DNA of 64,000 bases from Nostoc parmelioides FACHB-3921 (GCF_014696625.1 NZ_JACJQL010000021.1:1-64000), one strand, 5' to 3'; positions 29,488 through 38,460 are shown, numbered from the stretch's first letter. Numbers and translations: made by a program. The notes: a model not told the origin generated them from the sequence alone.

Positions 29488-29994
29488 CTAAGCAAGCATT
29501 TCCACACACTCGACCACTTGAGCAGAGGTCACTTGTTGCGCGATCAGAAAGTCAACGAGTCCATCGAGTTTTTTACGGTTGTAGACGGTAGAATAGCCTT
29601 GAATTCGGCATTCTTTGCAGAACTGTCGCAGTTTCCGCGCACCTAAATCCAAAAGCTTCTTCCTTTCTTCCTTAACATCTACCAGCACAAGCTGTCTAGC
29701 TTCATCCGCAACCCCAGTTTCAGCAACTGGCGGTGCAGTTTCAATAATCGAAGATTCTGGTTTAGAAAATTCTTCCCGAACAGAAACAGCGCCAACACCA
29801 GTCAAATCCCCATGAGTTTCCAAAACTGGCAACTCTTCAGAAATCACCCCAACGCTATTACTAACTTGAAGTGATACTGATTGAGCAGGGACAAATATCA
29901 CATAGAAGATTGGGAAGACCATCAAAAACAACTCGATTGGAAACAAAACATCGTTAACAGATTGCACAAAAGGCGATATTGCAAAAGCAGACAT
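29488..29994 (-). CDS. Membrane-anchored protein with C-terminal SAP/Rho-N-like segment
   Basis: The 168-residue protein starts with a hydrophobic segment (about 15-42, VLFPIELFLMVFPIFYVIFV). A Val/Glu-rich linker follows and then a helical C-terminal part (KLLDLGARKLRQFCKECRIQGYSTVYNRKKLDGLVDFLIAQ) that resembles SAP or Rho-N helix-extended-helix modules, which bind nucleic acid. It would tether DNA to the membrane if both readings are right. It is encoded downstream of a two-pass membrane protein gene, with a 270-base gap that carries a strong hairpin. Function unknown; the SAP resemblance is by eye. Confidence 0.55.
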   Translation of the reverse strand: MSAFAISPFVQSVNDVLFPIELFLMVFPIFYVIFVPAQSVSLQVSNSVGVISEELPVLETHGDLTGVGAVSVREEFSKPESSIIETAPPVAETGVADEARQLVLVDVKEERKKLLDLGARKLRQFCKECRIQGYSTVYNRKKLDGLVDFLIAQQVTSAQVVECVEMLA

Positions 29995-30046
29995 AGTGTG
30001 ATTCCTCCATGAATTACTGATGGGCGGCGTTTAGCGGCTTACCACC

Positions 30047-30072
30047 CAGTAGCGGGGGAAACCCCCGTACTG
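30047..30072. terminator. Strong G+C-rich hairpin, possible terminator or leader structure
   Basis: CAGTA-G-CGGGGG pairs with CCCCCG-TACTG around an AAA loop: 11 base pairs with one bulged G. It lies between two minus-strand genes. On the minus strand no T-run follows, so it may be a leader structure of the gene starting at 29994, a factor-assisted terminator or an mRNA-stabilising end. On the plus strand a CTTTT follows eight bases later. Confidence 0.45.
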
Positions 30073-30265
30073 AGTGAAAGCTTTTATACGTATCCCAACC
30101 AATAGCAGGAGGAAGGAGGATAAATTGCCTTTTTAAGCAATTAGATGAACTAAGTTTTCCAAAATTTGCAGTTGTTAAATTGGAGAAATTACCAGTTCAA
30201 GATACAGAAATTGCAAAAATGCGATTTTTCCGGCTTGTACTCACAGCTTTGAGAAACTTCCTTAT

Positions 30266-31531
30266 TCATTTCAGCACTCCAAATTTTTTACTCTTAAGGT
30301 AGTTAACGTAGCTAACCAAGTTGTAGTTATATCTGAGTTCTTGAGGAACGAAAGTTGAGTAAGGATGCAGCGATACACCATCACGGCGAAAGCGATGACA
30401 GGGCGCATATATATCAAAAAAGATAGATATTTCATCACCATCAACTTCGATTTGAGCTATGCCCTTGAGTTCCTTTGCAAACTCTAAAACTCGTCCTGAT
30501 GCTACGTAGTCAAAGACCACTACATTTCGAGTACGGAAATACTGGATGTAAGAAAGAAGTTTTGCTTCCATACCAAGCTCAAGCAGTCTGTCAGAATGTT
30601 TAAGCAAGATACCGGAATAGGAGAAAGAAAACCTACGGTTAGCGTATTCATCCCACAAGATAAGATTGCCGTAAAATTTGTAAATATTCGCTTGATTGGA
30701 CGATATTTCTCTATTTAAATTTTCGACAACAGCATCATCTTCAAATGGAAACAACGCCTTACGTTCATCCCATTGCTTATCTGGACAGCAACTATTTTCA
30801 AACCATCCATGTGGATGAATACCACAAACAATATTATTGGCACCATGCAGTAACTTACACCCAGCACATACTTGCAAATAGCAAGAACTAAATTCTTCAC
30901 TATTAACTGCATTAATATAGCGTCGGTGTATATCTAAATGCTCCTCTAAAGCTTCACAAGGTAAAGGTTTATATGAGGAGAATGTTTGTCCAATTAATCT
31001 GTCTGGATCTGTTTCATCATAGATTACTGCCAAGTCGTCAATTTGGTGAGAACGTAGTTCTTCGTAAAGTACGGATTTCCGATATGGTTCTTCCTCAAAT
31101 CTACAAATAACCAAGCACTTTGAATCAGGATGTCTTTCAAAATTTATCACCGTGTAAGTGTAAATTGAAAGCAGACAATCAAAATTTTCAAAGCTCTCAG
31201 TTTTTATTAATACAAGCGGTTTTATGTCAGCTATTTTTGCAGTTTCTCTACTCGAATTAGTTTCCTCCGATTCTTCAACAACGCTTAAGAAAGCACCGCC
31301 CAAGGAAGCAAGAATAACTCCGGTAAAGCCTAATACAATAGCACCAGTGCCAATAGAGGCAATTTGTTCGGAGCGTTCTTTCTCAACGATTGGGAATCCG
31401 CCCTTAGCTAAGTACAATAAGCCCAAACCAGAAAAAGTTGCTACAGTGCCTAAAGCAATAGCAGTCAAAGACACCATTCCAAAAGCAGCATTAAGGTTTC
31501 TCAAGCCATTAAACGCAAACTTCTTCAACAT
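30266..31531 (-). CDS. Two-pass membrane protein with cytoplasmic Cys/His segment, unknown
   Basis: The 421-residue protein has two hydrophobic segments near the N-terminus (about 17-42 and 57-84), followed by a long soluble part. The middle (about 215-255) holds a Cys/His-rich stretch, CYLQVCAGCKLLHG and CGIHPHGW, with a further CCPD; this could bind a metal, and similar short C-x-x-C...H-P-x-G-W segments occur in cyanobacterial proteins of unknown role. The C-terminal third is rich in aromatic and basic residues. It lies in the minus-strand cluster with the FtsK-type translocase, upstream of the anchored SAP-like protein. No function assigned. Confidence 0.6.
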   Translation of the reverse strand: MLKKFAFNGLRNLNAAFGMVSLTAIALGTVATFSGLGLLYLAKGGFPIVEKERSEQIASIGTGAIVLGFTGVILASLGGAFLSVVEESEETNSSRETAKIADIKPLVLIKTESFENFDCLLSIYTYTVINFERHPDSKCLVICRFEEEPYRKSVLYEELRSHQIDDLAVIYDETDPDRLIGQTFSSYKPLPCEALEEHLDIHRRYINAVNSEEFSSCYLQVCAGCKLLHGANNIVCGIHPHGWFENSCCPDKQWDERKALFPFEDDAVVENLNREISSNQANIYKFYGNLILWDEYANRRFSFSYSGILLKHSDRLLELGMEAKLLSYIQYFRTRNVVVFDYVASGRVLEFAKELKGIAQIEVDGDEISIFFDIYAPCHRFRRDGVSLHPYSTFVPQELRYNYNLVSYVNYLKSKKFGVLK

Positions 31532-31708
31532 AATTCATCCCTCCAAAATGCAGGTCACAAGATTTTTAATTACTCTCGCCCCGGCACAAATTGGGATTTG
31601 TTGAGAACTACGCTACTAACCTACCCCTTACTCTATTAACAATTTCAAAACTATTTAATAGATTTGTACTCGTTAATTTTCAGTCTCAGTAGTAGTTTCA
31701 TTCCCAAT

Positions 31709-31775
31709 GGTGATAGCAAGAGTCGAACTTGCTTTGTTGCTTAAAACAACAATCTAACCGAACTGGAATATCACC
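31709..31775 (-). tRNA. tRNA-like gene, compact, apparent anticodon UUA (ochre-reading)
   Basis: Read on the minus strand, GGTGATA and TATCACC form a perfect 7-bp acceptor stem with discriminator A. GCAAG/CTTGC with loop TTCGACT is a perfect T-arm, and TGTTG/CAACA with loop TTTTAAG is a perfect anticodon arm. The loop puts U at 33, A at 37 and UUA at 34-36, which would pair with the stop codon UAA. The D-loop keeps AGTTCGGTTA, but the D-stem is two bases short and poorly paired, and the variable loop is only about 2 bases. CCA is not encoded. Either a degenerate plasmid tRNA or a divergent functional suppressor-like tRNA. Confidence 0.5.
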
Positions 31776-31802
31776 AAATAACAATATCTAGAAATAACAT
31801 AT

Positions 31803-32282
31803 CTACTTTCCAAAAGTCCAAGTATTAGTTTCGTTCAATTCCAATTCTTCAAAACAATTAACAAAACTCGGAAAGTGAAAATATCCTAGCGGCATCCGAG
31901 ATATTAATAGTAAAGAAAAATTTTCTAGTTTAGCTAATTGTTGTAATCTCAATAAATCGTCGCTAAAACTATCGCTAACAAAGTGCAATCTATCAAAATT
32001 ATCAATCACAAGTAGTCTATTTAACCCATCAGATAATTCGCTTACTATATTTTGCCAATCCTGCTGGTAGTACAAATCAAAACTCATAGGAATAACATCA
32101 AAGAGATGAGCCACACTAAAAGGATACTCAAGATTGAGATAAACAGACTTTAAAGTAATATCTTTAAGTAAACAGTTTTTAACAGTAAAAGTTTTACCAA
32201 TACCTTGTTTACCCCATAAATTAACATTCTTGCCTACATTTAGCTTACCAATCAACCAAGTATATTCTTTATAACGTAACAT
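31803..32282 (-). CDS. Small P-loop ATPase (AAA/ORC-like)
   Basis: The 159-residue protein is the nucleotide-binding half of an AAA-type ATPase. Walker A is GKQGIGKT near residue 25 and Walker B is RLLVIDNFDRL near 93. A sensor-like LLLISRMP follows near 130. It lacks the helical lid, so it is shorter than usual for the family. It begins 21 bases after the RusA-like gene and shares its strand and spacing with the FtsK-type gene, so the three form one operon. Roles as a loader or clamp for DNA processing are conceivable; the substrate is unknown. Confidence 0.72.
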   Translation of the reverse strand: MLRYKEYTWLIGKLNVGKNVNLWGKQGIGKTFTVKNCLLKDITLKSVYLNLEYPFSVAHLFDVIPMSFDLYYQQDWQNIVSELSDGLNRLLVIDNFDRLHFVSDSFSDDLLRLQQLAKLENFSLLLISRMPLGYFHFPSFVNCFEELELNETNTWTFGK

Positions 32283-32303
32283 TACTACTATCCTTTAGAT
32301 AAA

Positions 32304-32768
32304 CTACAATTGTTTTGAGATTAAATATGTAATTTTTTGATTGTGTCTTTCTAAACTACTTCTGGAGAATTGGTTAGATACAATAAAGTTCTCTAATAAA
32401 AAATCAGGTGATTGTGAAAGTCTTAATAGCACACCATCATCACCACTACTGCGATGATAATAATGTACAACAGGTGATTGGATAACTGTCAGGTTATCGT
32501 TACGAATTGCTCGCCCTGTAACTAGCCCATCCATGATAAATTTAGCGGCAGCAGCTACATTATCACTATCTCGTGCAAAATTTTTGAGATACCAATGAAA
32601 CTCAATCCAAACTGTACTATCTAAATAAAATTCACATTCTCTAACAAATTCACCAATTAAGTTTGTCCAGTACTTCTTAAGTTCAGCACTAGCTTGCCAA
32701 CTCGACCGTGCCTGGTTGATAATTTCGTTCATACAAGGGGGTAAAGGCATGGTCAGTTCAAATATCAT
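32304..32768 (-). CDS. RusA-like Holliday junction resolvase
   Basis: From the ATG at 32768 the protein is 154 residues, close to RusA length. The N-terminus MPLPPCMNE matches the PPSxN start of RusA. The central RDSDN (67, 69), K76, MDGL (D80) and NDN (D91) correspond to the RusA metal-binding acidic residues (pattern R-D-x-D-N ... K...x-D-G-L ... I-x-N-D). RusA enzymes cut four-way junctions and are common on phages and plasmids. The gene overlaps the end of the FtsK-type gene by 11 bases and so is translationally coupled to it. A role in resolving replication or transfer intermediates follows from family and operon. Confidence 0.8.
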   Translation of the reverse strand: MIFELTMPLPPCMNEIINQARSSWQASAELKKYWTNLIGEFVRECEFYLDSTVWIEFHWYLKNFARDSDNVAAAAKFIMDGLVTGRAIRNDNLTVIQSPVVHYYHRSSGDDGVLLRLSQSPDFLLENFIVSNQFSRSSLERHNQKITYLISKQL

Positions 32769-34929
32769 CTTCACCACCACCTTTAAAGTTATTTAAAAAT
32801 TCTTCGACAACGTTTCTAAATTTCTTGTATGATCTACCATCTTGACGGGATAAATTGAATACCGCTTTGACAATTTCATCAAGTTGATAGCCCTTTTGAT
32901 GCAAATTCATAATTGAGTTTCTTGCTTCTTCGTCAAGCTGCACCTTAAAACTAAAACTGCCCTCAAAATCAGTCTTAGATTGCTTAGTTTTAGTAGCAGT
33001 AGTGGCTTTAGATTTACCATTATCATTACTCTCGCCATACAAACTAGCGACAAATTCATCAAAGTCTAACCCAGATTTCCATGCTGTATAAGGATCGTTC
33101 TGGTTTTTTGCTTCCAAGAGTAATTGCTGGAAGTATTCAGGGTCTTCATCGTCAGCAACATATAAAGCTTGGAGTCGTAAAACTTCAGTCGTCTTGTACA
33201 AAAAATCACCGTATCCCAGCAAATAAACTGCACGCTTGTCTTTATCGTCCCCCAGGATAATACAACTATCTTCAGGACGGGTTGTAACAAAGGCTGTCTT
33301 CGCTGGAAAGTTGGAGCGAATCAACGGGTCTATCACGTTTTTGTCAGGTCGTTGAGTATATAACAATACATGAATCCCCGCACCACCCGCTTTTGCAAGC
33401 AACTTCATCAGCGCAGTCTCAATGCGATCGCAATAATTATCATCGGAAAGTAGGTCAAAACACTCGTCAATTAGACAAATCACTCGTGGCATGATGCAAT
33501 CAGGTGCGAACCGTGAGTTGTACTGTGCGATCGTTTCAATACTGGTGTGGCGCTCAAATTCTTGGTAGCGCAATTCCATTTCTTCGACCAAGTAATCGAG
33601 TAAGTTAGCGGTAGACTCTGCATCACGCGCAACTGGGGCTACAAGATGGGGAAGCCCATCAAATTTACCAAAGGTCACGCGCTTAACATCTGAAAGTGCC
33701 AATCGAACAACAGAAGGGGGATATCGTCGCACCAAATACAAGATTGCGGCTTTCTCAAATTGCGATTTTCCACCCCGCGTCCGCCCACCACCCAGGATAT
33801 GAGTCACGTTATCGCTATAAAGGGGAATTTCGACATAAGTGCCATCAACATCAACACCACCGGGGATAGACACCGAATAAATGTCAGGTTCGCCGTCAAA
33901 AGTAAAGTAATCACGGAAATAAGCAAATTGTCTATCTAACCGGGGTATGTCAAATACAACTCCCCCAGGCACTACACTCACCATTGGCGCAACTTTTAAG
34001 CCTAATTCTTCACCAAGCTGCTGTACTAAGTCATTACCTATGTCTTCTACTTTCTTGTAACTAACACCCCGTCCCAGTTTTACCCTAATACGGTTAAAAG
34101 CAGGGCCATTTTTGGCATCAACATACTTAGCATTAATATTAAAATCTTCTAAAGTATCAACTAATAGTTTTCCTGCTTGTCCCATAGTTAAAACATTTGA
34201 GCTAACAATCCCATTATTAGCAATTTCACTATTTAAATATTTAGTTTCTTTTAAAAGAATTGAGCCATCACCTGTCACTTTTAAATCTAGTGGTTTACCT
34301 GTGGCACGCGCAACAAGCACTGCCGTTCGACAGCAATAGTTTTTAATAAATTTATCTTTAGATTTATTGGCTAAATCAGTAAAATAACTAACTGGTTTAT
34401 TATTTAATAATAAATTATAAAGGTTCTCTTGAACTAATTCATACCCAATCTGCTTAAGATAAATATTTTTTATAGACTCAATATATTCAAATAAAGATTC
34501 AATTGGCGAACTACTAACTATCTCAATCATTTTTTGATACACGTTATTTTGCTCCCACTGTGATGGCATTCGATTGAGATGGATATATTCAAGTGCATAA
34601 CGTACAAACTCATACTGATTTAAAGTACAGTGTTCTGCACATACTGATAAGATTTCATCATCGTTTGTACCTGCAATTACTGATTCATATATTACCTGAA
34701 ATAAAAATTCTAAATTAAATTCAACAACTGGACGTGATAATTTTGCTCTAAAGTCAATCTGCTTTAAAACAGTTTCAGCATAAAAAACCATTGCATCCGG
34801 TAAAGCTTCCTGTACATTCTCTACAATCTCTTCATTGCTCAAACCATCTTGTTTGGCCTGTACAATTGCAGTCCAAAGCTGTTGTTTTTGAAATTCAGTA
34901 TTGTTGTTATTAATATACATTTCTAACAT
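32758..34929 (-). CDS. FtsK/SpoIIIE-type DNA translocase
   Basis: About 723 residues from the ATG at 34929 (a TTG at 34941 is an alternative). A helical N-terminal region of ~250 residues replaces the membrane segments of chromosomal FtsK. The alpha/beta region at about 255-340 contains the diagnostic GPAFNRIRVKLGRGVSYKKVEDI. The RecA-like motor carries Walker A GRTRGGKSQ near 380 and Walker B VICLIDECFDLL near 483, then TQRPDKNVIDPLIRSNFP, a typical FtsK stretch. A Lys-rich linker and a C-terminal helical domain (RNSIMNLHQKGYQLDEIVKAVF) end it. FtsK motors pump double-stranded DNA and drive some conjugation systems. It leads an operon with RusA and a P-loop ATPase and faces the homing-endonuclease gene divergently over 55 bases. 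Confidence 0.88.
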   Translation of the reverse strand: MLEMYINNNNTEFQKQQLWTAIVQAKQDGLSNEEIVENVQEALPDAMVFYAETVLKQIDFRAKLSRPVVEFNLEFLFQVIYESVIAGTNDDEILSVCAEHCTLNQYEFVRYALEYIHLNRMPSQWEQNNVYQKMIEIVSSSPIESLFEYIESIKNIYLKQIGYELVQENLYNLLLNNKPVSYFTDLANKSKDKFIKNYCCRTAVLVARATGKPLDLKVTGDGSILLKETKYLNSEIANNGIVSSNVLTMGQAGKLLVDTLEDFNINAKYVDAKNGPAFNRIRVKLGRGVSYKKVEDIGNDLVQQLGEELGLKVAPMVSVVPGGVVFDIPRLDRQFAYFRDYFTFDGEPDIYSVSIPGGVDVDGTYVEIPLYSDNVTHILGGGRTRGGKSQFEKAAILYLVRRYPPSVVRLALSDVKRVTFGKFDGLPHLVAPVARDAESTANLLDYLVEEMELRYQEFERHTSIETIAQYNSRFAPDCIMPRVICLIDECFDLLSDDNYCDRIETALMKLLAKAGGAGIHVLLYTQRPDKNVIDPLIRSNFPAKTAFVTTRPEDSCIILGDDKDKRAVYLLGYGDFLYKTTEVLRLQALYVADDEDPEYFQQLLLEAKNQNDPYTAWKSGLDFDEFVASLYGESNDNGKSKATTATKTKQSKTDFEGSFSFKVQLDEEARNSIMNLHQKGYQLDEIVKAVFNLSRQDGRSYKKFRNVVEEFLNNFKGGGEDDI

Positions 34930-34984
34930 TATTTTTCTCAATTATTAGAATGATAAAATTGAGTTAAATACTAAAAAATTCACT

Positions 34985-36112
34985 ATGAGAAATTGGAATA
35001 GGTGGAATGCAGAAGAAGAAAAACTTCTTGCTAGATTAGTTACAAAATGCTCAAATATTGATGAAATACATCAGGAATATTTTCCATATAGAAGTAGACA
35101 ATCAGTAAAAGGAAAACTGAGGTTACTAGGATTAACACTTGAACCACAATGGACTGTCGAGGAAGAAGAAATATTACATGAACTTTACTCTGAGCTATCA
35201 CCAAAGATGATACAATCTCAGTTCATGCCTCATAGAACTCTTCCCGCAATTCACGCTAAAGCACAAAGACTTAACCTAAAACAACGCCATAGATGGACAA
35301 AAGATGAAATACTATACCTCAAAGATAACTATTTAACTGAAACTTATGAGGTCATAGGAAAAAAATTAGGTAGAGACGAAGCAGGGGTAAGAGCGAAAGC
35401 TCAAGCAATGAAATTAAGAAAACTTGAGTCGTACACAGTTAATCATAATTATTTTAGCACTCCAAATTTAGAAAATTGCTATTGGGCAGGATTTTTAGCA
35501 GCTGATGGATGCATAAATTATTCAAGTCATGGTTATATTTTAGAAGTTGGACTACAGGAACAAGATTTAGAGCATTTAACAACATTAAAGGATTTACTTG
35601 AATGCGATCGTCAAATAGCCGAAATGCATAACTCTAATCAAAAACATCAATATCCATTTGGGAAAAACTACACGAATGGTAAAGCCTTTAGATTGAGAAT
35701 AAATAGTAAACAAATATGTGATGATTTGATTGGCAGATTTAATATTACACCAAATAAATCTTTGACTCTTAAACCTCCTGAGCTAGATAATGAGCAATTG
35801 ATAAAAGCATTCATTATCGGATTAATAGATGGGGATGGTGGCGTAAACTTATTCAAAGTCAAAGGAAAAGTTAATAGCATAGAAATAGACCTCACAGGAA
35901 CAATAGAAGTACTCAATTGGGTAAAAAACTGGTTTGATATTTGGGTTCCTAATAATCATTACAAATGTGCTAAACCCAAACAAAGCATGAATTCAAAAGC
36001 TTATCGATATCATGTAGCAGGGAAACGAGGAATAGAATTATGGAAAATACTATCCCAAGTTAATGTACCTAAGTTAAAACGTAAATGGCACAAACCTTTA
36101 CCCTATTTTTGA
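34985..36112 (+). CDS. LAGLIDADG homing endonuclease with N-terminal HTH/SANT-like repeats
   Basis: The 375-residue protein has three SANT/Myb-like helical repeats at 1-150, each beginning with a Trp-rich motif (WNAEEEKLLARLV, WTVEEEEILHELY, WTKDEILYLKDNY). Two LAGLIDADG motifs follow: WAGFLAADGCI near 168 and FIIGLIDGDGGV near 278, both with their acidic residue. This is a single-chain homing endonuclease with a DNA-binding extension. It is plus-strand inside a minus-strand cluster, between the FtsK-type and muramidase genes, and its last 10 bases overlap the end of the muramidase gene. There is no intron or intein around it, so it is free-standing. Relatives act as selfish invaders or as nucleases against competing elements. 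Confidence 0.87.
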   Translation: MRNWNRWNAEEEKLLARLVTKCSNIDEIHQEYFPYRSRQSVKGKLRLLGLTLEPQWTVEEEEILHELYSELSPKMIQSQFMPHRTLPAIHAKAQRLNLKQRHRWTKDEILYLKDNYLTETYEVIGKKLGRDEAGVRAKAQAMKLRKLESYTVNHNYFSTPNLENCYWAGFLAADGCINYSSHGYILEVGLQEQDLEHLTTLKDLLECDRQIAEMHNSNQKHQYPFGKNYTNGKAFRLRINSKQICDDLIGRFNITPNKSLTLKPPELDNEQLIKAFIIGLIDGDGGVNLFKVKGKVNSIEIDLTGTIEVLNWVKNWFDIWVPNNHYKCAKPKQSMNSKAYRYHVAGKRGIELWKILSQVNVPKLKRKWHKPLPYF

Positions 36113-36927
36113 CCTCCATAAACTACCAACATTTTTTGATAATAATTACGTAACTCTTCTAAAGATTTTGGATTTTGATTGTACGAGTTGCAAATAAGAC
36201 TGGCCCATACCCTACCTACTTTGCATACAGCAGTATCAAATCTTCCTGCTTCAATGTCACTTAAAGCATTATTACGACGAATATATTCAATTGCCATCTT
36301 GTCCTGAGAAGCTGGACTAAAATCTTTTAAGTTTAACTTTGGTTGAAGGTCATACCAACTTATATCCAACATTTGATAAGCACCAGCCGCAGTCGAACAA
36401 ACATTTTTACCATTAATAGGAGCGCACTGTTTCTTTAACGGGTGCGTAGAAAAATCATTAAAAGTTCCGTTAAATACTAACTTGCGATAACTTTCTGGCT
36501 CACTGGTTCCTGTTTCTGCCCAACGAATTGTTGCTAGAAAAGCACTCAACCGTGGTGAATAAAGATGTGGTAAGTAATCTCTTGCACTAACTCTTCTTTT
36601 TAAACTATTTGACGACAATGAATAAACACCAGTACTTTGAGAAATTGAAAAATAAATTCCCAAAGTAATTAAAGAAGCAGTTGACAAATGAATGGGTTGA
36701 AAACGGGATATAAATTGATGACGAGGACTGAAAATCAATCCTACTAAACCACCAACAATAAACCCAAATTTCCAACTATCAACTGCCTTACTAAAACTAC
36801 GCACTTGACAGACAGTATCTGCACCCTTGGATACCAATCCACATGGCAGTGAAGCTACTCCGAAAGAAAATGCAACAGAGCAGGCTGCACCAACCACACC
36901 TGATATAAAAATCGGTACAATTTGCAT
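36103..36927 (-). CDS. Membrane-anchored muramidase/lytic transglycosylase (GH104-like)
   Basis: About 274 residues from the ATG at 36927 (a TTG at 36939 also fits). Three or so hydrophobic segments occupy 1-110. The C-terminal catalytic part shows the lambda-endolysin/GH104 pattern: AFLATIRWAETGT with the catalytic Glu near 136, STHPLKK, STAAGAYQMLDISW, DFSPASQDKMAIEYI and a conserved WASLICN. These enzymes cleave the glycan strands of peptidoglycan. In secretion and conjugation systems such an enzyme opens the wall for the channel (VirB1 role). It sits next to an M23 endopeptidase gene on the same strand, 26 bases away, so the two would attack both glycan and peptide bonds. Confidence 0.82.
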   Translation of the reverse strand: MQIVPIFISGVVGAACSVAFSFGVASLPCGLVSKGADTVCQVRSFSKAVDSWKFGFIVGGLVGLIFSPRHQFISRFQPIHLSTASLITLGIYFSISQSTGVYSLSSNSLKRRVSARDYLPHLYSPRLSAFLATIRWAETGTSEPESYRKLVFNGTFNDFSTHPLKKQCAPINGKNVCSTAAGAYQMLDISWYDLQPKLNLKDFSPASQDKMAIEYIRRNNALSDIEAGRFDTAVCKVGRVWASLICNSYNQNPKSLEELRNYYQKMLVVYGGQK

Positions 36928-36953
36928 TGCTCTTGCCAATAGCTAAATAACTT

Positions 36954-37604
36954 TCAACGGTTTGCTAAATATTCGTGTAAATAAGGGCGGGGGTTCTGCG
37001 CTACACCATTAACGTGAACCTCAAAATGTAAATGCGGGCCCGTCGAAAACCCCGTACTACCTACTGCTGCAATCATTTGCCCACGGACAACTTGTTGTCC
37101 CTGCTGCACATACAGCTGACTGGCATGACCGTAGAGAGTAGATAAACTTCCCTGATGCTGAATAATAACTGCTTTGCCGTAACCATCCCTGTCACCCGCA
37201 AAAGCTACTCGGCCAACATCAACTGCATAAATTGGAGTACCCTTGGCTGCACCAAAATCAATTCCCCTGTGAAACTTGCGATCGCCTGTAATGGGGTGTG
37301 TCCGCCAACCAAATTCACTAGTTACAGGAGTACTAGCCGCAGTAGGAAAGGCAATTCGACCGTTATTTAAAACCTGATTACTAACAACAGTTCTAGGTAG
37401 TATTAGATTCTGGAGAGATTTAACTAACAATTGAGATTCAATCCATTCAGAAACCTGGGGAATGACCATAGCTGCAATGACAACTGAGGTGGCGATCGCA
37501 TATCTCCAACTTTCACTCGAATTAGTATCGGCTGTCTCATCCAAACTAGTTACAGTCGAATTACTAACCTCCTTTTTACTGTCAGTTTCAAAGATTATTC
37601 GCAT
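36954..37604 (-). CDS. Membrane-anchored M23 (LytM-type) peptidoglycan endopeptidase
   Basis: About 216 residues from the ATG at 37604, 4 bases after the upstream stop; an ATG at 37652 overlaps the upstream gene. A membrane segment lies near 35-55. The M23 domain (about 90-205) starts TSEFGWRTHPITG and has all zinc/catalytic residues: HRGID for H-x3-D, LYGHAS, and HLHFEVH at the end. M23 enzymes cut peptide cross-links in the wall and several act within export or pilus machines. It belongs to a chain of minus-strand genes with spacings of -1 to 26 bases, together with the muramidase and the small membrane proteins. Confidence 0.88.
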   Translation of the reverse strand: MRIIFETDSKKEVSNSTVTSLDETADTNSSESWRYAIATSVVIAAMVIPQVSEWIESQLLVKSLQNLILPRTVVSNQVLNNGRIAFPTAASTPVTSEFGWRTHPITGDRKFHRGIDFGAAKGTPIYAVDVGRVAFAGDRDGYGKAVIIQHQGSLSTLYGHASQLYVQQGQQVVRGQMIAAVGSTGFSTGPHLHFEVHVNGVAQNPRPYLHEYLANR

Positions 37605-37608
37605 TGTC

Positions 37609-37950
37609 TCAACGCCTTTTTGCATTAGCAGGAGAAACCTGCCAACAACCAATCTTTGCAGTACTCAATACTTCCTCAAAATCATTCTGAGCTACACGGC
37701 AATCAGGAGAATTTAGTCCATCTCCGGATGTTGCAGATTCCTTAACTTTAGGAGAATAGTGCCTAGAGACAGGATTAGAAGATATATTCACACTAGGCGC
37801 AGCAGTAGAAACAGCAGCTGGCGATAAAAATTGAAGCTTTTGTGCTAATGCCACAGCATTACGCCAGTTATAAAACTGCAAATACCCCGGTTGCAAGATA
37901 TCTGCAATCCATACCAGCAGTACGAACCAAAAAATTGCCTTTACCGACAT
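37609..37950 (-). CDS. Small single-pass membrane protein, unknown
   Basis: 113 residues. An N-terminal hydrophobic segment (residues 4-22, AIFWFVLLVWIADIL) precedes a Ser/Pro-rich periplasmic-type part with two cysteines (PDCRVAQ and KIGCWQV) that could form a disulphide. The ATG shares bases with the stop of the upstream gene (TAATG arrangement), which argues for translational coupling and a real gene. No family recognised. Confidence 0.6.
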   Translation of the reverse strand: MSVKAIFWFVLLVWIADILQPGYLQFYNWRNAVALAQKLQFLSPAAVSTAAPSVNISSNPVSRHYSPKVKESATSGDGLNSPDCRVAQNDFEEVLSTAKIGCWQVSPANAKRR

Positions 37951-38438
37951 TAATCCAACTGCTTAACCACAGGCAGGGCAAAAGAAGGAACTTCCTTCGG
38001 TACAACTTCAATCTTCTTCCCAGCTGCATATCCTGGCCCGGTGTAACTGCCATTAAGGAGAAAATTCAACAGCATTATTAACAACCACACTCCTACAGCA
38101 GCGACACCCACAGGAGATTTAATTACATCAGATAAAAAATATACTGGATACCAGCCAAATCTCCAGGGATTTTGTGGATGCAACCTATGTGCTTTCCAAG
38201 TCTCAATATAAGGAATTTCTATCTGAGGAACTCTCGGCTTATAAGCAGTAGGTGCATTAATATACCTAACTTCTACAGGTTGAGTATCATAAGTGGTCAT
38301 AGGAGAAATGTTATGTTGCTGATTTACCATTCCTCCTTGCTGTACCTGCTGTAACATATTTTGCAACCGATTGGCAGGCACAATTGCTCCACCTTCAGAA
38401 TAATCAACATCAAAATTACGGCGTTGATTTCTACTCAT
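37950..38438 (-). CDS. Single-pass membrane protein of the envelope cluster, unknown
   Basis: 162 residues. A long polar, Gln/Asn-rich N-terminal part (about 1-115) is followed by one membrane segment near 122-142 (VGVAAVGVWLLIMLLNFLL) and a short tail. GAGG precedes the ATG at a suitable distance as GAGG in a TTTGAGGTC context. It lies in the middle of the coupled minus-strand chain. I cannot assign a family; the topology suggests a cytoplasmic domain anchored at the inner membrane. Confidence 0.6.
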   Translation of the reverse strand: MSRNQRRNFDVDYSEGGAIVPANRLQNMLQQVQQGGMVNQQHNISPMTTYDTQPVEVRYINAPTAYKPRVPQIEIPYIETWKAHRLHPQNPWRFGWYPVYFLSDVIKSPVGVAAVGVWLLIMLLNFLLNGSYTGPGYAAGKKIEVVPKEVPSFALPVVKQLD

Positions 38439-38460
38439 AATATGACCTCAAATTAACTAA

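Noticed and set aside
30047..30072. Intrinsic terminator of the 30266-31531 gene
   Set aside because: The stem is strong, but no T-run follows on the minus strand; kept only as a hairpin of uncertain role.
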